A stretch of DNA of 49,266 bases from Streptosporangium minutum (GCF_002149035.1 NZ_NGFP01000034.1:1-49266); one strand, 5' to 3'. Positions 7,559 to 16,864 are shown, numbered from the stretch's first letter. Notes: generated from the letters alone by a model not told the origin. A program made the numbers and translations.

Positions 7559-7590
7559 CGGCGGCCCGGCGACAACGCTCCGGGCCGCCG
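7559..7590 (+). terminator. hairpin terminator after the UDG/ART gene
   Basis: CGGCGGCCCGG and CCGGGCCGCCG form a perfect 11-bp stem around a 10-base loop, 31 bases after the stop. No U-tract follows, as is usual in GC-rich actinobacteria. Confidence 0.75.
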
Positions 7591-7682
7591 ATCACACCAG
7601 CTCAGGCGTCATGGCCACTCCCCCGTCCGCACCGGCGCCGTCGATCGCCGTCCGCGACCCGGGCGGCACGGCCGCGGCCCGG

Positions 7683-8219
7683 CTAGGCCGTCCGAGCTGT
7701 CACAGTGCGCCAGCCGAAGGTGGCGGCGCCGGTCAGGAGCACCATCCCGGACAGCACACCGCTGACGAACGGCACCCAGGCGACAGCGGCCGTCGACGCC
7801 ATGACAAGACCGGCGACGCCGAGAAGGGTGAGAACCACACCGGGTACGGCGATGCTCCAGTCCTTCCAGACAGGCGCCAACGCGATGAAGTGCACACCGA
7901 CCACGAACGCCACCCAGGCCACGTTGGTCTGCTCAGGACGTCCCCAGGCGGCGAGCACCTGGATCCCGCCGAAGAGCAGGATCGCCTCGGCGGCGACGAT
8001 GATCAGGTAGCCACGGCCGAACATGTTCCGTCGCGGGCCCGCGGTGGACCGCTCCTTCCGCGCTGTGGCGAACCATATGGCGATGACACTCGCGGCCCCC
8101 AGGCAGGCGAGCACCCGCAGGAGGTTCACGGTCACGGTGTTCAGCGGGCTCTGCGCGTTGACGACGACGAAGACCGCACCGAAGATCGCACCAACCAGTA
8201 ATCCAGTCATTCGTTGCAT
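7683..8219 (-). CDS. integral membrane protein of unknown function
   Basis: From ATG 8219 the product is 178 residues with about six hydrophobic segments: TGLLVGAIFGAVFVVVNA, LRVLACLGAASVIAIWFA, GYLIIVAAEAILLFGGIQVL, VAWVAFVVGVHFIALAPV, VPGVVLTLLGVAGLVMA and FVSGVLSGMVLLTGAA. No known transporter or enzyme motif is visible. A GTG at 8255 would add 12 residues, but neither start has a good ribosome site. It lies 69 bases after the LuxR-type regulator on the same strand, so the two could be co-transcribed. It is not a recognised family; function unknown. Confidence 0.7.
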   Translation of the reverse strand: MQRMTGLLVGAIFGAVFVVVNAQSPLNTVTVNLLRVLACLGAASVIAIWFATARKERSTAGPRRNMFGRGYLIIVAAEAILLFGGIQVLAAWGRPEQTNVAWVAFVVGVHFIALAPVWKDWSIAVPGVVLTLLGVAGLVMASTAAVAWVPFVSGVLSGMVLLTGAATFGWRTVTARTA

Positions 8220-8288
8220 GACGCCATTGAAATCCGTGCCGGACTCCGTCGGCACGGGGGCTAGGGCGAGGATGAGGTCGGTCTGGCA

Positions 8289-9014
8289 CTACCGCGCCGC
8301 TCCGCGCAGATAGGCGAGCACCGCCAGCACCCGCCGGTTGTCGTCCTGAGTCGCGGGTAGCTCAAGCTTGACGAACAGGCTGGCCACGTGTTTACCGACG
8401 GCCGCCTCCGTGATCGACAGCGCGCGGGCGATAGCGCCGTTGGAGCGCCCTTCGGCGATCAGAGCGAGCACCTCGCGCTCGCGCGGGGTCAGCCGGTGCG
8501 TCGGCTCAGTGACCTCCCTGGCCCTGGCCCAGGTCTGCTCGAACAGGTCGATGAGGATGGTGATCAGACTCTGCTGTCTGATCATCAGGGCGCCCGGTGA
8601 GTAGGCGACGGGGGTGATCCGGATGAACGCCACCGTGCGGTCGAAGACGAGCATCTGCTGGATCGGCTCGTCGACGACCCGGTGCAGGTTGCCCGCGGCA
8701 TGCAGCTCCCTGATCCGGGCCGCCTTACGAGGGTCGTCCAGCACGCTCGCGTGAACGATCGTCCGCATCGCCATGCCGTCCCGCAGGACGTCGAGCACGC
8801 TGCGCCTGCTCTTCTGCTCCTGGCGGCCCTTCTCCCGCGAGCCCACCGGATGCATGGCGCGCAGCTCGCCCGCCGAGTGGGTGGCCTGCGCGATCTGCTG
8901 CCGGACGAGCTCGCTGTCCTCCAGCCGCTCGACGTCGACGGGGATGCCGCGTAGCTCATCGACCACCTCCTCCAGCCGATGGGCAAGCTGGGCCAACGAC
9001 ACGCTCTCGTCCAC
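8289..9014 (-). CDS. LuxR-family transcriptional regulator with TrmB-like N-terminal region
   Basis: The 241-residue protein ends in a LuxR/GerE helix-turn-helix: HRLTPREREVLALIAEGRSN, then GAIARALSITEAAVGKHVAS (about 175-220). The N-terminal 170 residues have no receiver Asp pattern. They resemble the effector region of the actinobacterial helix-turn-helix/LuxR proteins that usually begin with a TrmB-like domain; here the region starts with a coiled stretch (LAQLAHRLEEVVDELRGI) and continues with a segment that in relatives reads a signal (DGMAMRTIVHASVLDDP, MLVFDRTVAFIRI). It is probably a single-component DNA-binding regulator; the target may be the downstream membrane gene. No ligand can be named. 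Confidence 0.83.
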   Translation of the reverse strand: MDESVSLAQLAHRLEEVVDELRGIPVDVERLEDSELVRQQIAQATHSAGELRAMHPVGSREKGRQEQKSRRSVLDVLRDGMAMRTIVHASVLDDPRKAARIRELHAAGNLHRVVDEPIQQMLVFDRTVAFIRITPVAYSPGALMIRQQSLITILIDLFEQTWARAREVTEPTHRLTPREREVLALIAEGRSNGAIARALSITEAAVGKHVASLFVKLELPATQDDNRRVLAVLAYLRGAAR

Positions 9015-9481
9015 ACGCCTCCTTCGCCGACCGCGCCACCCTCACACCCGACGCGGGCCTACTGGCAGATTCTGACCGGTGCGATCCGCGCCGTGCCGAC
9101 GGACGACGTCCGAATCCTTCGCGGGATGCTTGTCAGGTGCCGGAAAGAGCCTCCCCGATGCCCGCGAAGAACACCAATCAGCCCGCCTTGGCCCGCTCCT
9201 GACTGTCAGCACGGGAAAACGGACGGTGACCGGCGGTTGAGCAACGGGCGCCGGAGGCGGACCGGCGCATCACCAAGCGGTCCCGGGAGGTGTACCGCGG
9301 TTCGTAGCCGCGCGGCTGCGGGCGTCGTCATTCGCTTCCTGATCCGGACCCCCGCGCTGACCGCCGCGATCCGGCGCAACGACAGGACCGGCCGGCCGAT
9401 CAAACGATCCCTGATCGCCCATGACCGCCGAACATGGCCAAACCCCCGTGGACTCGATCATCTGATGGTTAAGGTGGCGCT
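9015..9481. other. 467-base region without a recognisable gene
   Basis: No frame gives a protein with family character; short open frames are interrupted. The stretch is GC-rich with low-complexity Arg-rich readings, consistent with decayed coding sequence, but I could not identify the ancestor. Confidence 0.4.
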
Positions 9482-10039
9482 GTGATCACCAAGCCGCCGG
9501 GATGGCCGTTGCTCACGGCGTTCTCGCTCGCGGCGCTCGTGTGCCTGTGGTGGGCCAGCGCGCCGTACCTGTACGTCGAACTGTTCCTCTGGGCGTTCTT
9601 CGTGGGCGGCTCGCTCTGCCTACTGGGGATCATGCGGAGTGTCGTGGCGCTTGTAGCCGACTTCGAAGCGGTGTCCGCGAACCAGTTCCGCTGGTTGATG
9701 CCATGGATCATCGTCGGCTGCACCTTCTTGGCGATCACCGCCGACGTCCCGTTCCGGGTACGGTTCGCGTTGTCGCAGTCCGCCCTGGCCGAGCACGCCC
9801 AGGCCGTGGCTCGAAGCGGCGCCTCCTCGCACGAGTGCCGGCGGGTGGGTCTCTATCCGGTCTGCTGGTCAGAGGCGACGCCTGGCGGCGGAGCCCGATT
9901 CAGCATCGACGACTGGCTGGTCCGCACATCGGCAGGTTTCGTATGGAGCCCGGCGGGTCAGATGCCCGAGGACGACGTGGATCGGCTCGATCCGATCTCC
10001 GGTCCCTGGTACGCATGGTCGGGGTGGGACAAGTGGTGA
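9482..10039 (+). CDS. small membrane protein of unknown function
   Basis: From GTG 9482 the 185-residue product has three hydrophobic helices: LLTAFSLAALVCLWWASAPY, LYVELFLWAFFVGGSLCLLG and FRWLMPWIIVGCTFLAITA. They are followed by an extracytoplasmic region with two cysteines (SHECRRVGLYPVCWSEA) that could form a disulfide and a Trp-rich tail ending WSGWDKW. The Shine-Dalgarno-like AAGGTGG is about 6 bases before the start. I do not recognise the family. It stands alone, immediately before a pseudogene fragment. Confidence 0.65.
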   Translation: MITKPPGWPLLTAFSLAALVCLWWASAPYLYVELFLWAFFVGGSLCLLGIMRSVVALVADFEAVSANQFRWLMPWIIVGCTFLAITADVPFRVRFALSQSALAEHAQAVARSGASSHECRRVGLYPVCWSEATPGGGARFSIDDWLVRTSAGFVWSPAGQMPEDDVDRLDPISGPWYAWSGWDKW

Positions 10040-10052
10040 TCGGCCGGCCTCG

Positions 10053-10205
10053 TACGAGCTGCGCGTGGGCGGGGGCCGTACGTTCCTGCGGCGGACGGTC
10101 CAATTCGACGGCAAGCACGACGTCCACGAGACGTACACCGATGTCCAGGGCCGTCGTCGGCAGCGGCGTTGGCAAGATCTGCCGAGCTGGTGGTCTGCTC
10201 CGTGA
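10053..10205 (+). pseudogene. 5'-truncated copy of the small protein encoded at 48885-49172
   Basis: The frame reads YELRVGGGRTFLRRTVQFDG then KHDVHET, matching YELCVGGGRAFLRRTVQLDG...DIHET of the intact gene at the window's right end. It then diverges and stops at 10203. The first half and any start codon are missing, so this is a remnant of a former copy of that accessory cassette. Confidence 0.7.
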
Positions 10206-10228
10206 CGGCACGTGAGCGATAGCCACCA

Positions 10229-11290
10229 CATTGCCGTCCGCCGAACCGGTCGGCTTGCCTCCTTCATGATCCGGTGATCGAAAAGAGACCTCGGGACGAG
10301 AAGATCAACGGCGCCTTCTCGAGGTGAGAAGGATCAAGAGAGGACAGCCCGGATGAGGCGATGGATCGCCACGATGGCCGTCGCGGTGACCGCGTCCGTC
10401 GCGGTCACCGGACTCGGCGCCGCTGCGGATGCTCAGACAGGCCCGATCAGCCCGGCCGACGCGCTCAGGCGTCAGCTCGTCGAGAACCGGGGCGTGGCCA
10501 TGTCGGAGGTCACCACCTGGGGGAGAGACTGGGGGAAAGACAGTTCTCGGCGCAAGACCCGCACCGAGTTCGGCAAGGGCACGGTGACGGCCACCGATGT
10601 CAGACACATCGACAGATCCGATGACCCCCAATCTCCCGTGCGGTTCCTCACGTTCACGGGCCGGACGTACTGCCAGGGCTGGATCTGCCCCGTTCCCGAG
10701 GGGAAAACCTGGGTCCTGTTCTACGAGGACGAGAAGACCCGTCCCTTCCTGGAGTCCGGTGGGATCGATCTCGGTGATCCGGCCGCGTTACAGGCGGTGC
10801 TGACCACGACCGAGGCCAAACGCCCGGGCGGCGTCTACGACGACACCCCCACCACGATCCACCAGGGGACGATCACCTACGCCCAGCTCTACAAGACCTC
10901 TCCCGCGTTCCGCGACCAGTACGGCAAGAAGCCGCCCACCGGGAGAGACGCGAAGACCAAGGTCTCGTGGCGGCTCTGGCTCGGCAAGGATCAGCTGGTA
11001 CGCAGGGTCCAGACCTCCTGGACCGAGTTGGTCGCCAACGGCACCAGCGTCGGAGGTTTCCATGTCGTCGACGCTCGCCTTACCGGCTGGGGCGCCAAGA
11101 CCGACCTCCCCGTCCCTTCCGCCGACGAGACAGCGGAGCAGGACGAGTGGAAGGATTCCCCCAAAAGCTCTCTCTCCTGAACCTGGTTGTCGAGGGGTGA
11201 AGTACCACTCCGGTGACCGACCCGCCGTGAATCTTCATGAGCCGGCCCGGCAGCGGTGACCGCCTCATACACGGCAAGAGCCCGGTTGCC
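10229..11290. repeat. segmental duplication, copy 1 (partner 18932-19990)
   Basis: The secreted-protein gene with about 120 bases upstream (including CCTCGGGACGAGAAGATCA) and about 100 bases downstream (CACTCCGGTGACCG) recurs at 18932-19990 with scattered substitutions. Boundaries are estimated by eye. Confidence 0.85.
10353..11180 (+). CDS. secreted protein, four-member local paralogue family, copy A
   Basis: The 275-residue protein starts with a Sec signal peptide (MRRWIATMAVAVTASVAVTG, cleavage near DAQ|TGP), then DALRRQLVENRGVAMSEVTT. A pair of cysteines (TYCQGWICPVPEG), a central FYEDEKTRPFLESGGIDLGD region and a C-terminal beta-rich stretch (KVSWRLWLGKDQLVRRVQTS) follow. The alternating-strand pattern hints at a LolA/LppX-like half-barrel, but that is speculation. 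No lipobox is present, so it is secreted rather than lipidated. The start has AGAGAGGA about 8 bases upstream. The gene at 19047 encodes an almost identical protein; 25129 and 28201 encode distant relatives. Function unknown. Confidence 0.8.
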   Translation: MRRWIATMAVAVTASVAVTGLGAAADAQTGPISPADALRRQLVENRGVAMSEVTTWGRDWGKDSSRRKTRTEFGKGTVTATDVRHIDRSDDPQSPVRFLTFTGRTYCQGWICPVPEGKTWVLFYEDEKTRPFLESGGIDLGDPAALQAVLTTTEAKRPGGVYDDTPTTIHQGTITYAQLYKTSPAFRDQYGKKPPTGRDAKTKVSWRLWLGKDQLVRRVQTSWTELVANGTSVGGFHVVDARLTGWGAKTDLPVPSADETAEQDEWKDSPKSSLS

Positions 11291-11392
11291 GACCCCGGAG
11301 GACGCCTCTCCTGGGCTGGACTTCGGCACGTATACGGCACGACCGACCAGAGTCAACAGACGGCAGCCGGGCGTCGGCGACTGATCCGAAAC

Positions 11393-11436
11393 ACGGAGAA
11401 GCCCAGGCCATCGACTGATGGCCCGGGCTTCTCCGT
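11393..11436. terminator. strong bidirectional hairpin between convergent secreted-protein genes
   Basis: ACGGAGAAGCCC-A-GGCCATC pairs with GATGGCC-C-GGGCTTCTCCGT around a GACT loop: 19 pairs with one mismatch. It sits between the plus gene ending at 11180 and the minus gene ending at 11546; nothing else was recognised in this 365-base gap. Confidence 0.8.
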
Positions 11437-11545
11437 ATGGCACGGCCAAGACGACAACCCCTTGAACGCTCGCTCAGCCGGTGGTGACCCGCGCTTGGGT
11501 GACTCCGGCTCAACGCGGGTGGACCAGTTTTCGGCACCCACACCG

Positions 11546-12322
11546 TCAGTCGTGGAAGCGTCCCTCTCGCGTGTAGACGCAGTTGCCCCCGCCGCAGCTC
11601 GGGCTGGAGTTCCAGCCGTCGTCGTAATGGACCTTGCGCCAGCGCTTAATGGATCCTTTCTCGATCGCCTGGTGCTGCCACGGCGCCAGCTTGGAGTCGA
11701 AGTGCTTGACGTAGTTCCCCAACGCGTTCATGTAGTAGATCCGATGCCTGGCGTAGAGATAGCTTGGCGAGCCTTCCGGGGTGCAGTTGGCGACATAGCT
11801 ATCGGAATAGCGCTTCTTGCCGCCGAACTGGGAGGCGAGGTAGGACTTGGGAGCCATTCCCGGGACCCCCGCGTCATGCCAGTCGAACCAGTTGAAGTGG
11901 GAGAAATTGCATGCGGCCGCGCCCGAGATGACCGCGCTCCGCGGCGGGGCCAGACTGTCGGCGACGACCGGCGACGCGGTGATCCTGCGAAGCTGCAGCT
12001 CCGGCGGCGTATCGGTTCCATGATCATCAACGAGACGCCGCGGAACCGCGACATCCCTTGGGGTGATCTTCAGATAGGTCTCCAGAAAGGTGTCGCCCTC
12101 ATCACGGGCGATGAGCAGGGTACGGCCGATCATTCCGGTTTGAACCATTCCGATGTCATCCGACGGCCGACTGTCGGTGAAGGTCACTATCATGCCGCTG
12201 GTGTATTCAAGCTGAGCCAGCCGTACATCCACGTCGGCCTCTTCGTCGCCGGCCGTGGCTGGGGTAGGGACGAGAATCAGGGTGCCCGCAATTCCTGCCA
12301 GCAGGGCTGGGGTGAATCTCAT
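11546..12322 (-). CDS. secreted protein of unknown function
   Basis: ATG 12322 with GGAGA 4 bases upstream gives a 258-residue protein, with signal peptide MRFTPALLAGIAGTLILVPT cleaved near ATA|GDEE. The mature part is polar and ends in an aromatic, cysteine-containing region: AACNFSHFNWFDWHDAGVPG, YVANCTPEG, RHRIYYMNALGNYVKHFDSK, and SCGGGNCVYTREGRFHD. Four cysteines suggest two disulfides outside the cell. I recognise no family. It is divergent from the SARP-type regulator, 95 bases between the starts, so it may be its target or share its promoter region. A longer reading starting at 12445 is rejected because it lacks a ribosome site. Confidence 0.72.
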   Translation of the reverse strand: MRFTPALLAGIAGTLILVPTPATAGDEEADVDVRLAQLEYTSGMIVTFTDSRPSDDIGMVQTGMIGRTLLIARDEGDTFLETYLKITPRDVAVPRRLVDDHGTDTPPELQLRRITASPVVADSLAPPRSAVISGAAACNFSHFNWFDWHDAGVPGMAPKSYLASQFGGKKRYSDSYVANCTPEGSPSYLYARHRIYYMNALGNYVKHFDSKLAPWQHQAIEKGSIKRWRKVHYDDGWNSSPSCGGGNCVYTREGRFHD

Positions 12323-12417
12323 GATCTCTCCTTGTGTATTGGAGACCGGGAACAGGGACAACGGTAAGAGCTGATCTTTCAGTTGCCTTAAAGGTGAGCT
12401 CGGCGGATACTGCGCCT

Positions 12418-15400
12418 GTGACGGCGACCGAGCACCTGCTGCCACGCCCCCAGCTCATGCGCTCCCTGGATCAGATCATGCGGCACCGCCTCACGGTGGT
12501 GACCGCCGGACCGGGCGGCGGGAAGACGTCGGCCGTCCACGCATGGGCGCGGACGCGGCCGGATGTGCCTGTGACATGGGTGACACAGGCCGACGACGCA
12601 ACCCTGGTCGAAGAGGTCTGCCAGGGCTTGGGGGCACCTGCGGCATGGACCCGATCGATCGGGCCCGCCGCGGACGACCCGGTCCGTACGGCTGCACTCG
12701 CCGCTGAACTTGGTGCTGCGCTGCCGTACTCCGCGGTTCTCGTGATCGATGAGGTAGAGCGGCTCGCCCCGCATACGGTCGGAAGCCGCCTGCTCGAGGG
12801 GTTGTGCCGGCACGGGGGCGAGAACTTGCATCTGGTGTTGATCTCGCGTTCGGGGGCGCCCTTTCCGATTCAGCGGCTCTGCGGCCTGGGTCATGTGTTC
12901 CAGGTCTCGGCGGAACACCTGGCCTTCACGCTTGAGGAGACGGGATCGCTGGCCCGCCTCGTACTGGCGGAAGACGCCGACGTGCTGGCGGAGGAGGTCC
13001 AGAAGCTCACTATCGGCTGGCCGGTCGCCGTGCGTCTGGCACTGAGCTGGCTCGGTGGCCTGCCGGCCGAGGACCGATTGAAGCGCCTCGCCGCGCCCGC
13101 CGGGCCACTCTTCGACTACCTGGTCGAAGAGGTGCTCAATGACGGTGATGTGCGAATGAACGAGTTTTTACGCGCGGCTGCGGCACTGCCCTGGTTCACC
13201 CCGGAGCTGTGCACGGCGATCGGCCTCGACATCTCCCGCCACGAGATCAGCGTTCTGGCCGCCCAGCACATCCTGATCACACAGTGTAAGGACGGCTATG
13301 TCGTGACGACCCTGATCCGGGAATGCGTCGGAGGCGCCGACCGGAAGCGCGCGTCGCGGGCAGCCCGCTGGTATGAAGAACGCGGGTTCATCAGGGAGGC
13401 CCTGGCCGTTTCGAGCGACCCCGTCCACCTCGTCACGATGATCGAACGTTGGTGGGACACGCTGCTGGCCGAAGGGCGTCCCGTGGAGGTGGCGCGGGCC
13501 TGCCGCGCGGTTCCGGCGGAGCTGCGGACGTCCACTGTCGACTTGGCCGAAGGCCAAGCTCGGCAGGTGCAGGGCGATTGGGCGGGAGCACTGGAGTGTC
13601 TACGCCATGCCACGGCCGCAGATCCCGCCGTGGCGTGGCGGATCGGGATGATTCACTATCATCGCGGCGACTACCGGGCCGCGCTGAAGGCGTTCGAGCG
13701 CGGTGTCCTCACCGATGAAGTCTCCCCCCACGAGGCCATGCTTCTCGCCTGGACCGCCAGCGCCCGCTGGCTCGTCGGCGACCTCTCGGCCGCGGCGCAT
13801 CTGGCAGAACGTGCCCTTTCCATCGCGACGGTCTGTGGTGATGAACGGTCGGCGGCGTGCGCGCACACCGCGCTGGCCATGGCCGCCCACGATGAGGGTG
13901 ACCGAGCCGCGAGCGAACGACACAGCACGCTTGCGCTCGCCGCCGCGGAGAGCTCGGGTGACCTGCTGCTGGCCGTACGCGTCCTGGCCAATCGAGCCTC
14001 GCACCGCACCGAGGAGGCGCGGTACGCCGAGGCCCTGGCCGACCTGGAGCTTGCGGTACGGCGGGCGGAGCTGGCAGGCGCGCCGGTCAACGGGGCGATC
14101 GCCCTGCACAACCGCGCGGAGGCACTCATGGGACTCGGCAGGCTCGACGAAGCCCTGGCCGACTTCGGAGAGGCGTGCGAAATCCTTGGACGGGTCGGCA
14201 GCGACAAGCTGGGCCATCCATTGGCCGGCCTCGGCAAGGTCTACCTGGAGCGCGGAGACCTGCCGCGCGCCAAGTTCAGCTATGAGAACGCGCTGAAGCA
14301 TGCCGATCAACTCCAGGACGTGCATCTGATCCAATCCACCCTGGCCGGGCTGGCTCGAATCCACGTCGTCGACGACCCCGAGCGAGCCGTCCGGCTTGCC
14401 GAACGCGCGGTAGCCGTAGGCGGTGGATCCAGCCAGGTCGGGGCGCTTATAGCCGCCGGTTGGGTATGGGCGGAAGCCGGCGATCGGGCCAAGGCCGCCG
14501 CCTACGCGCGGTCCGCCCGTGTGGCCGCCGCCAACCGACGAGATCAGGCGGCCACGGCCGAGGCGTTGGAACTGTCGGCCATCACAGTGGCCGGTTCGCC
14601 TGAAGATCGCGAGGAGCTGCTCGCGGCCGCCGGCGAGGTCTGGGTGGAGATCGGCAGCCCGCTGGGTTCGGCACGCAACGGCTTCGCCCGGGCGGCCCTC
14701 AGATGCACCGATCCTGTCAGCCGGCGTGATGGCCTCCGCGAGGCGGAGCGTGAGCTGCGTCGCGCTGGGATCCGTGGTCCGCACGACTCCGGCGCAGGAC
14801 TATTGCGGGCGGTCACGTTCCTGGACCCCGGCGCGGTGCGCTTCTGTGTGCTCGGCGGGGTACGGCTGAGCCGCTATGGACGTTCCGTCCCCGCCGCCGA
14901 GTGGCAGTCACGGAAGGCTCGCGATCTGCTGACATGGCTGGTCTGCCAGCGGGGGCGATCCGTCGCCCGGGAGGTGGCGATGGAGGCTCTCTGGCCGGGG
15001 GAAGACCCCGGCCGATGCGCCAACCGGCTCTCGGTCGCCCTGTCGACCGTCCGCTCCGTCCTTGATCCGCAGCGTAAGTTCGGCGCCGGGGAGTTCGTTC
15101 GAGGGGACAAGCACACCATCCAGCTTGTCGGCCTCCGAGTGGACGTCGAGGAGTTCCTCTCTGCTGCCGCCGAAGCGCTTGCCACGCAAGATGACGATCA
15201 ACTCGCCTCTGCCGAGGCGCGGTACACAGGCGACGTCTGCGAGGACTCCCCCTACTCCGAATGGCTGGAGCCATTGCGAGAGGAGGCTCGAGCCGTCTAC
15301 CAGGCACTGCTGAGGACACTGGCGTCCCGTGCACAGCAGACCGCAGAACACGACAGGGCGGTCCGTTATCTCCTGCGGCTTCTCGAACGGGACGCCTATG

Positions 15401-15552
15401 ACGAGAGGGCGCACCTGGATCTGGTCCGGACATTGACCATGGCTCGCCGTCACGGGGAAGCCCGCAGGCGGTACCGAATGTACATCGAGGCGATGGGCGA
15501 ACTGGGTGTGGAACCGGCCCCACTTCCTGCTGCCCCTGGTCCGGCAGCGTAG
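12418..15552 (+). CDS. large SARP-type regulator: P-loop ATPase, TPR repeats, C-terminal winged helix and BTAD
   Basis: This protein of about 1044 residues begins with a STAND/MalT-like NTPase: Walker A GPGGGKTS (31-38) and Walker-B-like LVIDEVERL. A long TPR-like helical region follows (repeated ALADLELAVRRAELAGAPVN, EALMGLGRLDEALADFGEAC). At about 809 a SARP winged helix starts (FCVLGGVRLSRYGRSVPAAE, ARDLLTWLVCQRGRSVAREV), then a BTAD domain (about 904-1035; LRVDVEEFLSAAAEAL, RRYRMYIEAMGELGVEP). The usual order in AfsR-type proteins is SARP first, so here the DNA-binding domain is C-terminal. GTG 12418 is the preferred start because the conserved HLLPRPQLM region follows directly; GTG 12394 is possible. 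It would sense an effector through ATPase/TPR and activate transcription; targets unknown. Confidence 0.86.
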   Translation: MTATEHLLPRPQLMRSLDQIMRHRLTVVTAGPGGGKTSAVHAWARTRPDVPVTWVTQADDATLVEEVCQGLGAPAAWTRSIGPAADDPVRTAALAAELGAALPYSAVLVIDEVERLAPHTVGSRLLEGLCRHGGENLHLVLISRSGAPFPIQRLCGLGHVFQVSAEHLAFTLEETGSLARLVLAEDADVLAEEVQKLTIGWPVAVRLALSWLGGLPAEDRLKRLAAPAGPLFDYLVEEVLNDGDVRMNEFLRAAAALPWFTPELCTAIGLDISRHEISVLAAQHILITQCKDGYVVTTLIRECVGGADRKRASRAARWYEERGFIREALAVSSDPVHLVTMIERWWDTLLAEGRPVEVARACRAVPAELRTSTVDLAEGQARQVQGDWAGALECLRHATAADPAVAWRIGMIHYHRGDYRAALKAFERGVLTDEVSPHEAMLLAWTASARWLVGDLSAAAHLAERALSIATVCGDERSAACAHTALAMAAHDEGDRAASERHSTLALAAAESSGDLLLAVRVLANRASHRTEEARYAEALADLELAVRRAELAGAPVNGAIALHNRAEALMGLGRLDEALADFGEACEILGRVGSDKLGHPLAGLGKVYLERGDLPRAKFSYENALKHADQLQDVHLIQSTLAGLARIHVVDDPERAVRLAERAVAVGGGSSQVGALIAAGWVWAEAGDRAKAAAYARSARVAAANRRDQAATAEALELSAITVAGSPEDREELLAAAGEVWVEIGSPLGSARNGFARAALRCTDPVSRRDGLREAERELRRAGIRGPHDSGAGLLRAVTFLDPGAVRFCVLGGVRLSRYGRSVPAAEWQSRKARDLLTWLVCQRGRSVAREVAMEALWPGEDPGRCANRLSVALSTVRSVLDPQRKFGAGEFVRGDKHTIQLVGLRVDVEEFLSAAAEALATQDDDQLASAEARYTGDVCEDSPYSEWLEPLREEARAVYQALLRTLASRAQQTAEHDRAVRYLLRLLERDAYDERAHLDLVRTLTMARRHGEARRRYRMYIEAMGELGVEPAPLPAAPGPAA

Positions 15553-15711
15553 GAGTTCTTCAGCGCGCTGGTCGGCTGGACGGGGTACTGGTTCCGCACA
15601 GCACCCCGGCGGCGAATCCCAGGTTCGCTTCCGCGGCCGGTTCACCGGCCGGCGTCGACGAGCACGCCCGACCTGGGTCACAGAAATACCCGAAAACCGA
15701 CATCTGAGACG

Positions 15712-16746
15712 ATGGGGAGATCAACGAAGGAGGCGACGACCATCCGTGCCGCTTACGTCGAACAGCGCGGCCCCGCGTCCTCGATCCGGTACGGCGAGCT
15801 CCCCGACCCGGTGCCCGCCTCCGACGAGGTCCTGGTCCGGGTGACCGCGACGGCCGTCAACCGGGTGGACACGTTCGTGCGCTCCGGCGCCTACCACACG
15901 CCGATCCCCCTGCCGCTGGTGCTCGGCCGCGACCTCGTCGGCGAGGTGGCCGCCCCCGGCGCCTCCGGGCTCGCGCCCGGCACCCGCGTCTGGTCCAACA
16001 GCCTCGGGTACGGCGGGCGCCAGGGCGCCTCGGCGGAACTTGCGTGCGTGCCCGCCGACCGGCTCTACCGGCTGCCCGACGGGGTGGATCCGCTCGTCGC
16101 CGTCGCTGTGCTGCATCCGGCTGCCACCGCCTACACGGGCCTGGTCCACCACGCCCGGATGCGCTCGGGGGAGACCCTGTTCGTGGCCGGCGGCAACGGG
16201 GCCGTCGGAACATGCCTCATCCGGATGGCCAAGGACCTCGGCGTCCGCGTGATCGCCGCCGCCCGCGGCCCCCGCAACACCGAGTATTGCGCCGAGGCGG
16301 GCGCCGACGAGGTGATCGACTCCACCGCGGCCGACCCGGTCGCCGCCCTGCGCGGACCGGCCCCGCAGGGCGTGGACGTCTACTGCGACACGACCGGGCG
16401 CGGCTCCGTCGGCTCCGCGGTCGACGCGCTCGCCGACCGGGGACGTGTCCTGGTGATGGCCGGGCTGGCGAGCGCGCCGGGCGGGGACTCCCTCGACGTC
16501 GGCCGACTCTACGTCCACGACCAGTCCGTGGTCGGCTTCGCGATCAGCCTGGCCACGACTACGGAACTGGCCGAGGCCGCCGCCTGGATCAACCGGCGAC
16601 TGTCCCGCAACGACCTCCGCCTGGACACCACGGTCCTCCCACTGGCACAGGCCCGCAAGGCACACGAGGACATGGAGACCGCAGCCCAGGGCAAGGCCCA
16701 CAGATACCGCGGACGCGTCTTGCTGCGCGTCAGCCCGTCTACTTAG
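15712..16746 (+). CDS. zinc-independent MDR oxidoreductase (quinone oxidoreductase-like)
   Basis: This protein of about 344 residues has the medium-chain dehydrogenase/reductase layout: a GroES-like domain (VLVRVTATAVNRVDTFVRSG, LPLVLGRDLVGEVAAPG), then a Rossmann domain (LFVAGGNGAVGTCLIRMAKD, IAAARGPRNTEYCAEAGADE) for NADPH. Catalytic zinc ligands of true alcohol dehydrogenases are absent, so it is a quinone oxidoreductase/enoyl reductase-like enzyme. The substrate is unknown. The start is odd: AAGGAGG at 15727-15733 lies nine bases before an ATC codon at 15742, exactly where relatives start Met-Arg-Ala. The only in-frame ATG upstream (15712) places this ribosome site inside the gene. Use of ATC as start is possible. 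Confidence 0.85.
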   Translation: MGRSTKEATTIRAAYVEQRGPASSIRYGELPDPVPASDEVLVRVTATAVNRVDTFVRSGAYHTPIPLPLVLGRDLVGEVAAPGASGLAPGTRVWSNSLGYGGRQGASAELACVPADRLYRLPDGVDPLVAVAVLHPAATAYTGLVHHARMRSGETLFVAGGNGAVGTCLIRMAKDLGVRVIAAARGPRNTEYCAEAGADEVIDSTAADPVAALRGPAPQGVDVYCDTTGRGSVGSAVDALADRGRVLVMAGLASAPGGDSLDVGRLYVHDQSVVGFAISLATTTELAEAAAWINRRLSRNDLRLDTTVLPLAQARKAHEDMETAAQGKAHRYRGRVLLRVSPST

Positions 16747-16780
16747 GAGCCCGCGCCTCTACTCAGGAGCCCGCTTGTAT

Positions 16781-16808
16781 CTGTGCGGTCGGAGGTACTC
16801 GGAAGCCC
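16781..16808 (-). repeat. partial tRNA-Arg 3'-end-like scar
   Basis: CTGTGCGGtCGGAGGTACTC with following bases resembles the acceptor/T-arm part of the two tRNA-Arg-like copies at 33833 and 35582, with a few differences. It is short, so chance or decay cannot be excluded. Confidence 0.4.
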
Positions 16809-16864
16809 GCCCTGGCCGATCATCCCGTCGCCGTCGTCCCACCCCTCCAGGGAGCAGGCCAACA

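Noticed and set aside
5773-7575. 600-codon open frame on the minus strand
   Set aside because: Antisense to the UDG/ART fusion; composition Arg/Val/Gly-rich with no family character.
13600-14784. 394-codon open frame on the minus strand
   Set aside because: Shadow of the TPR region of the SARP regulator.
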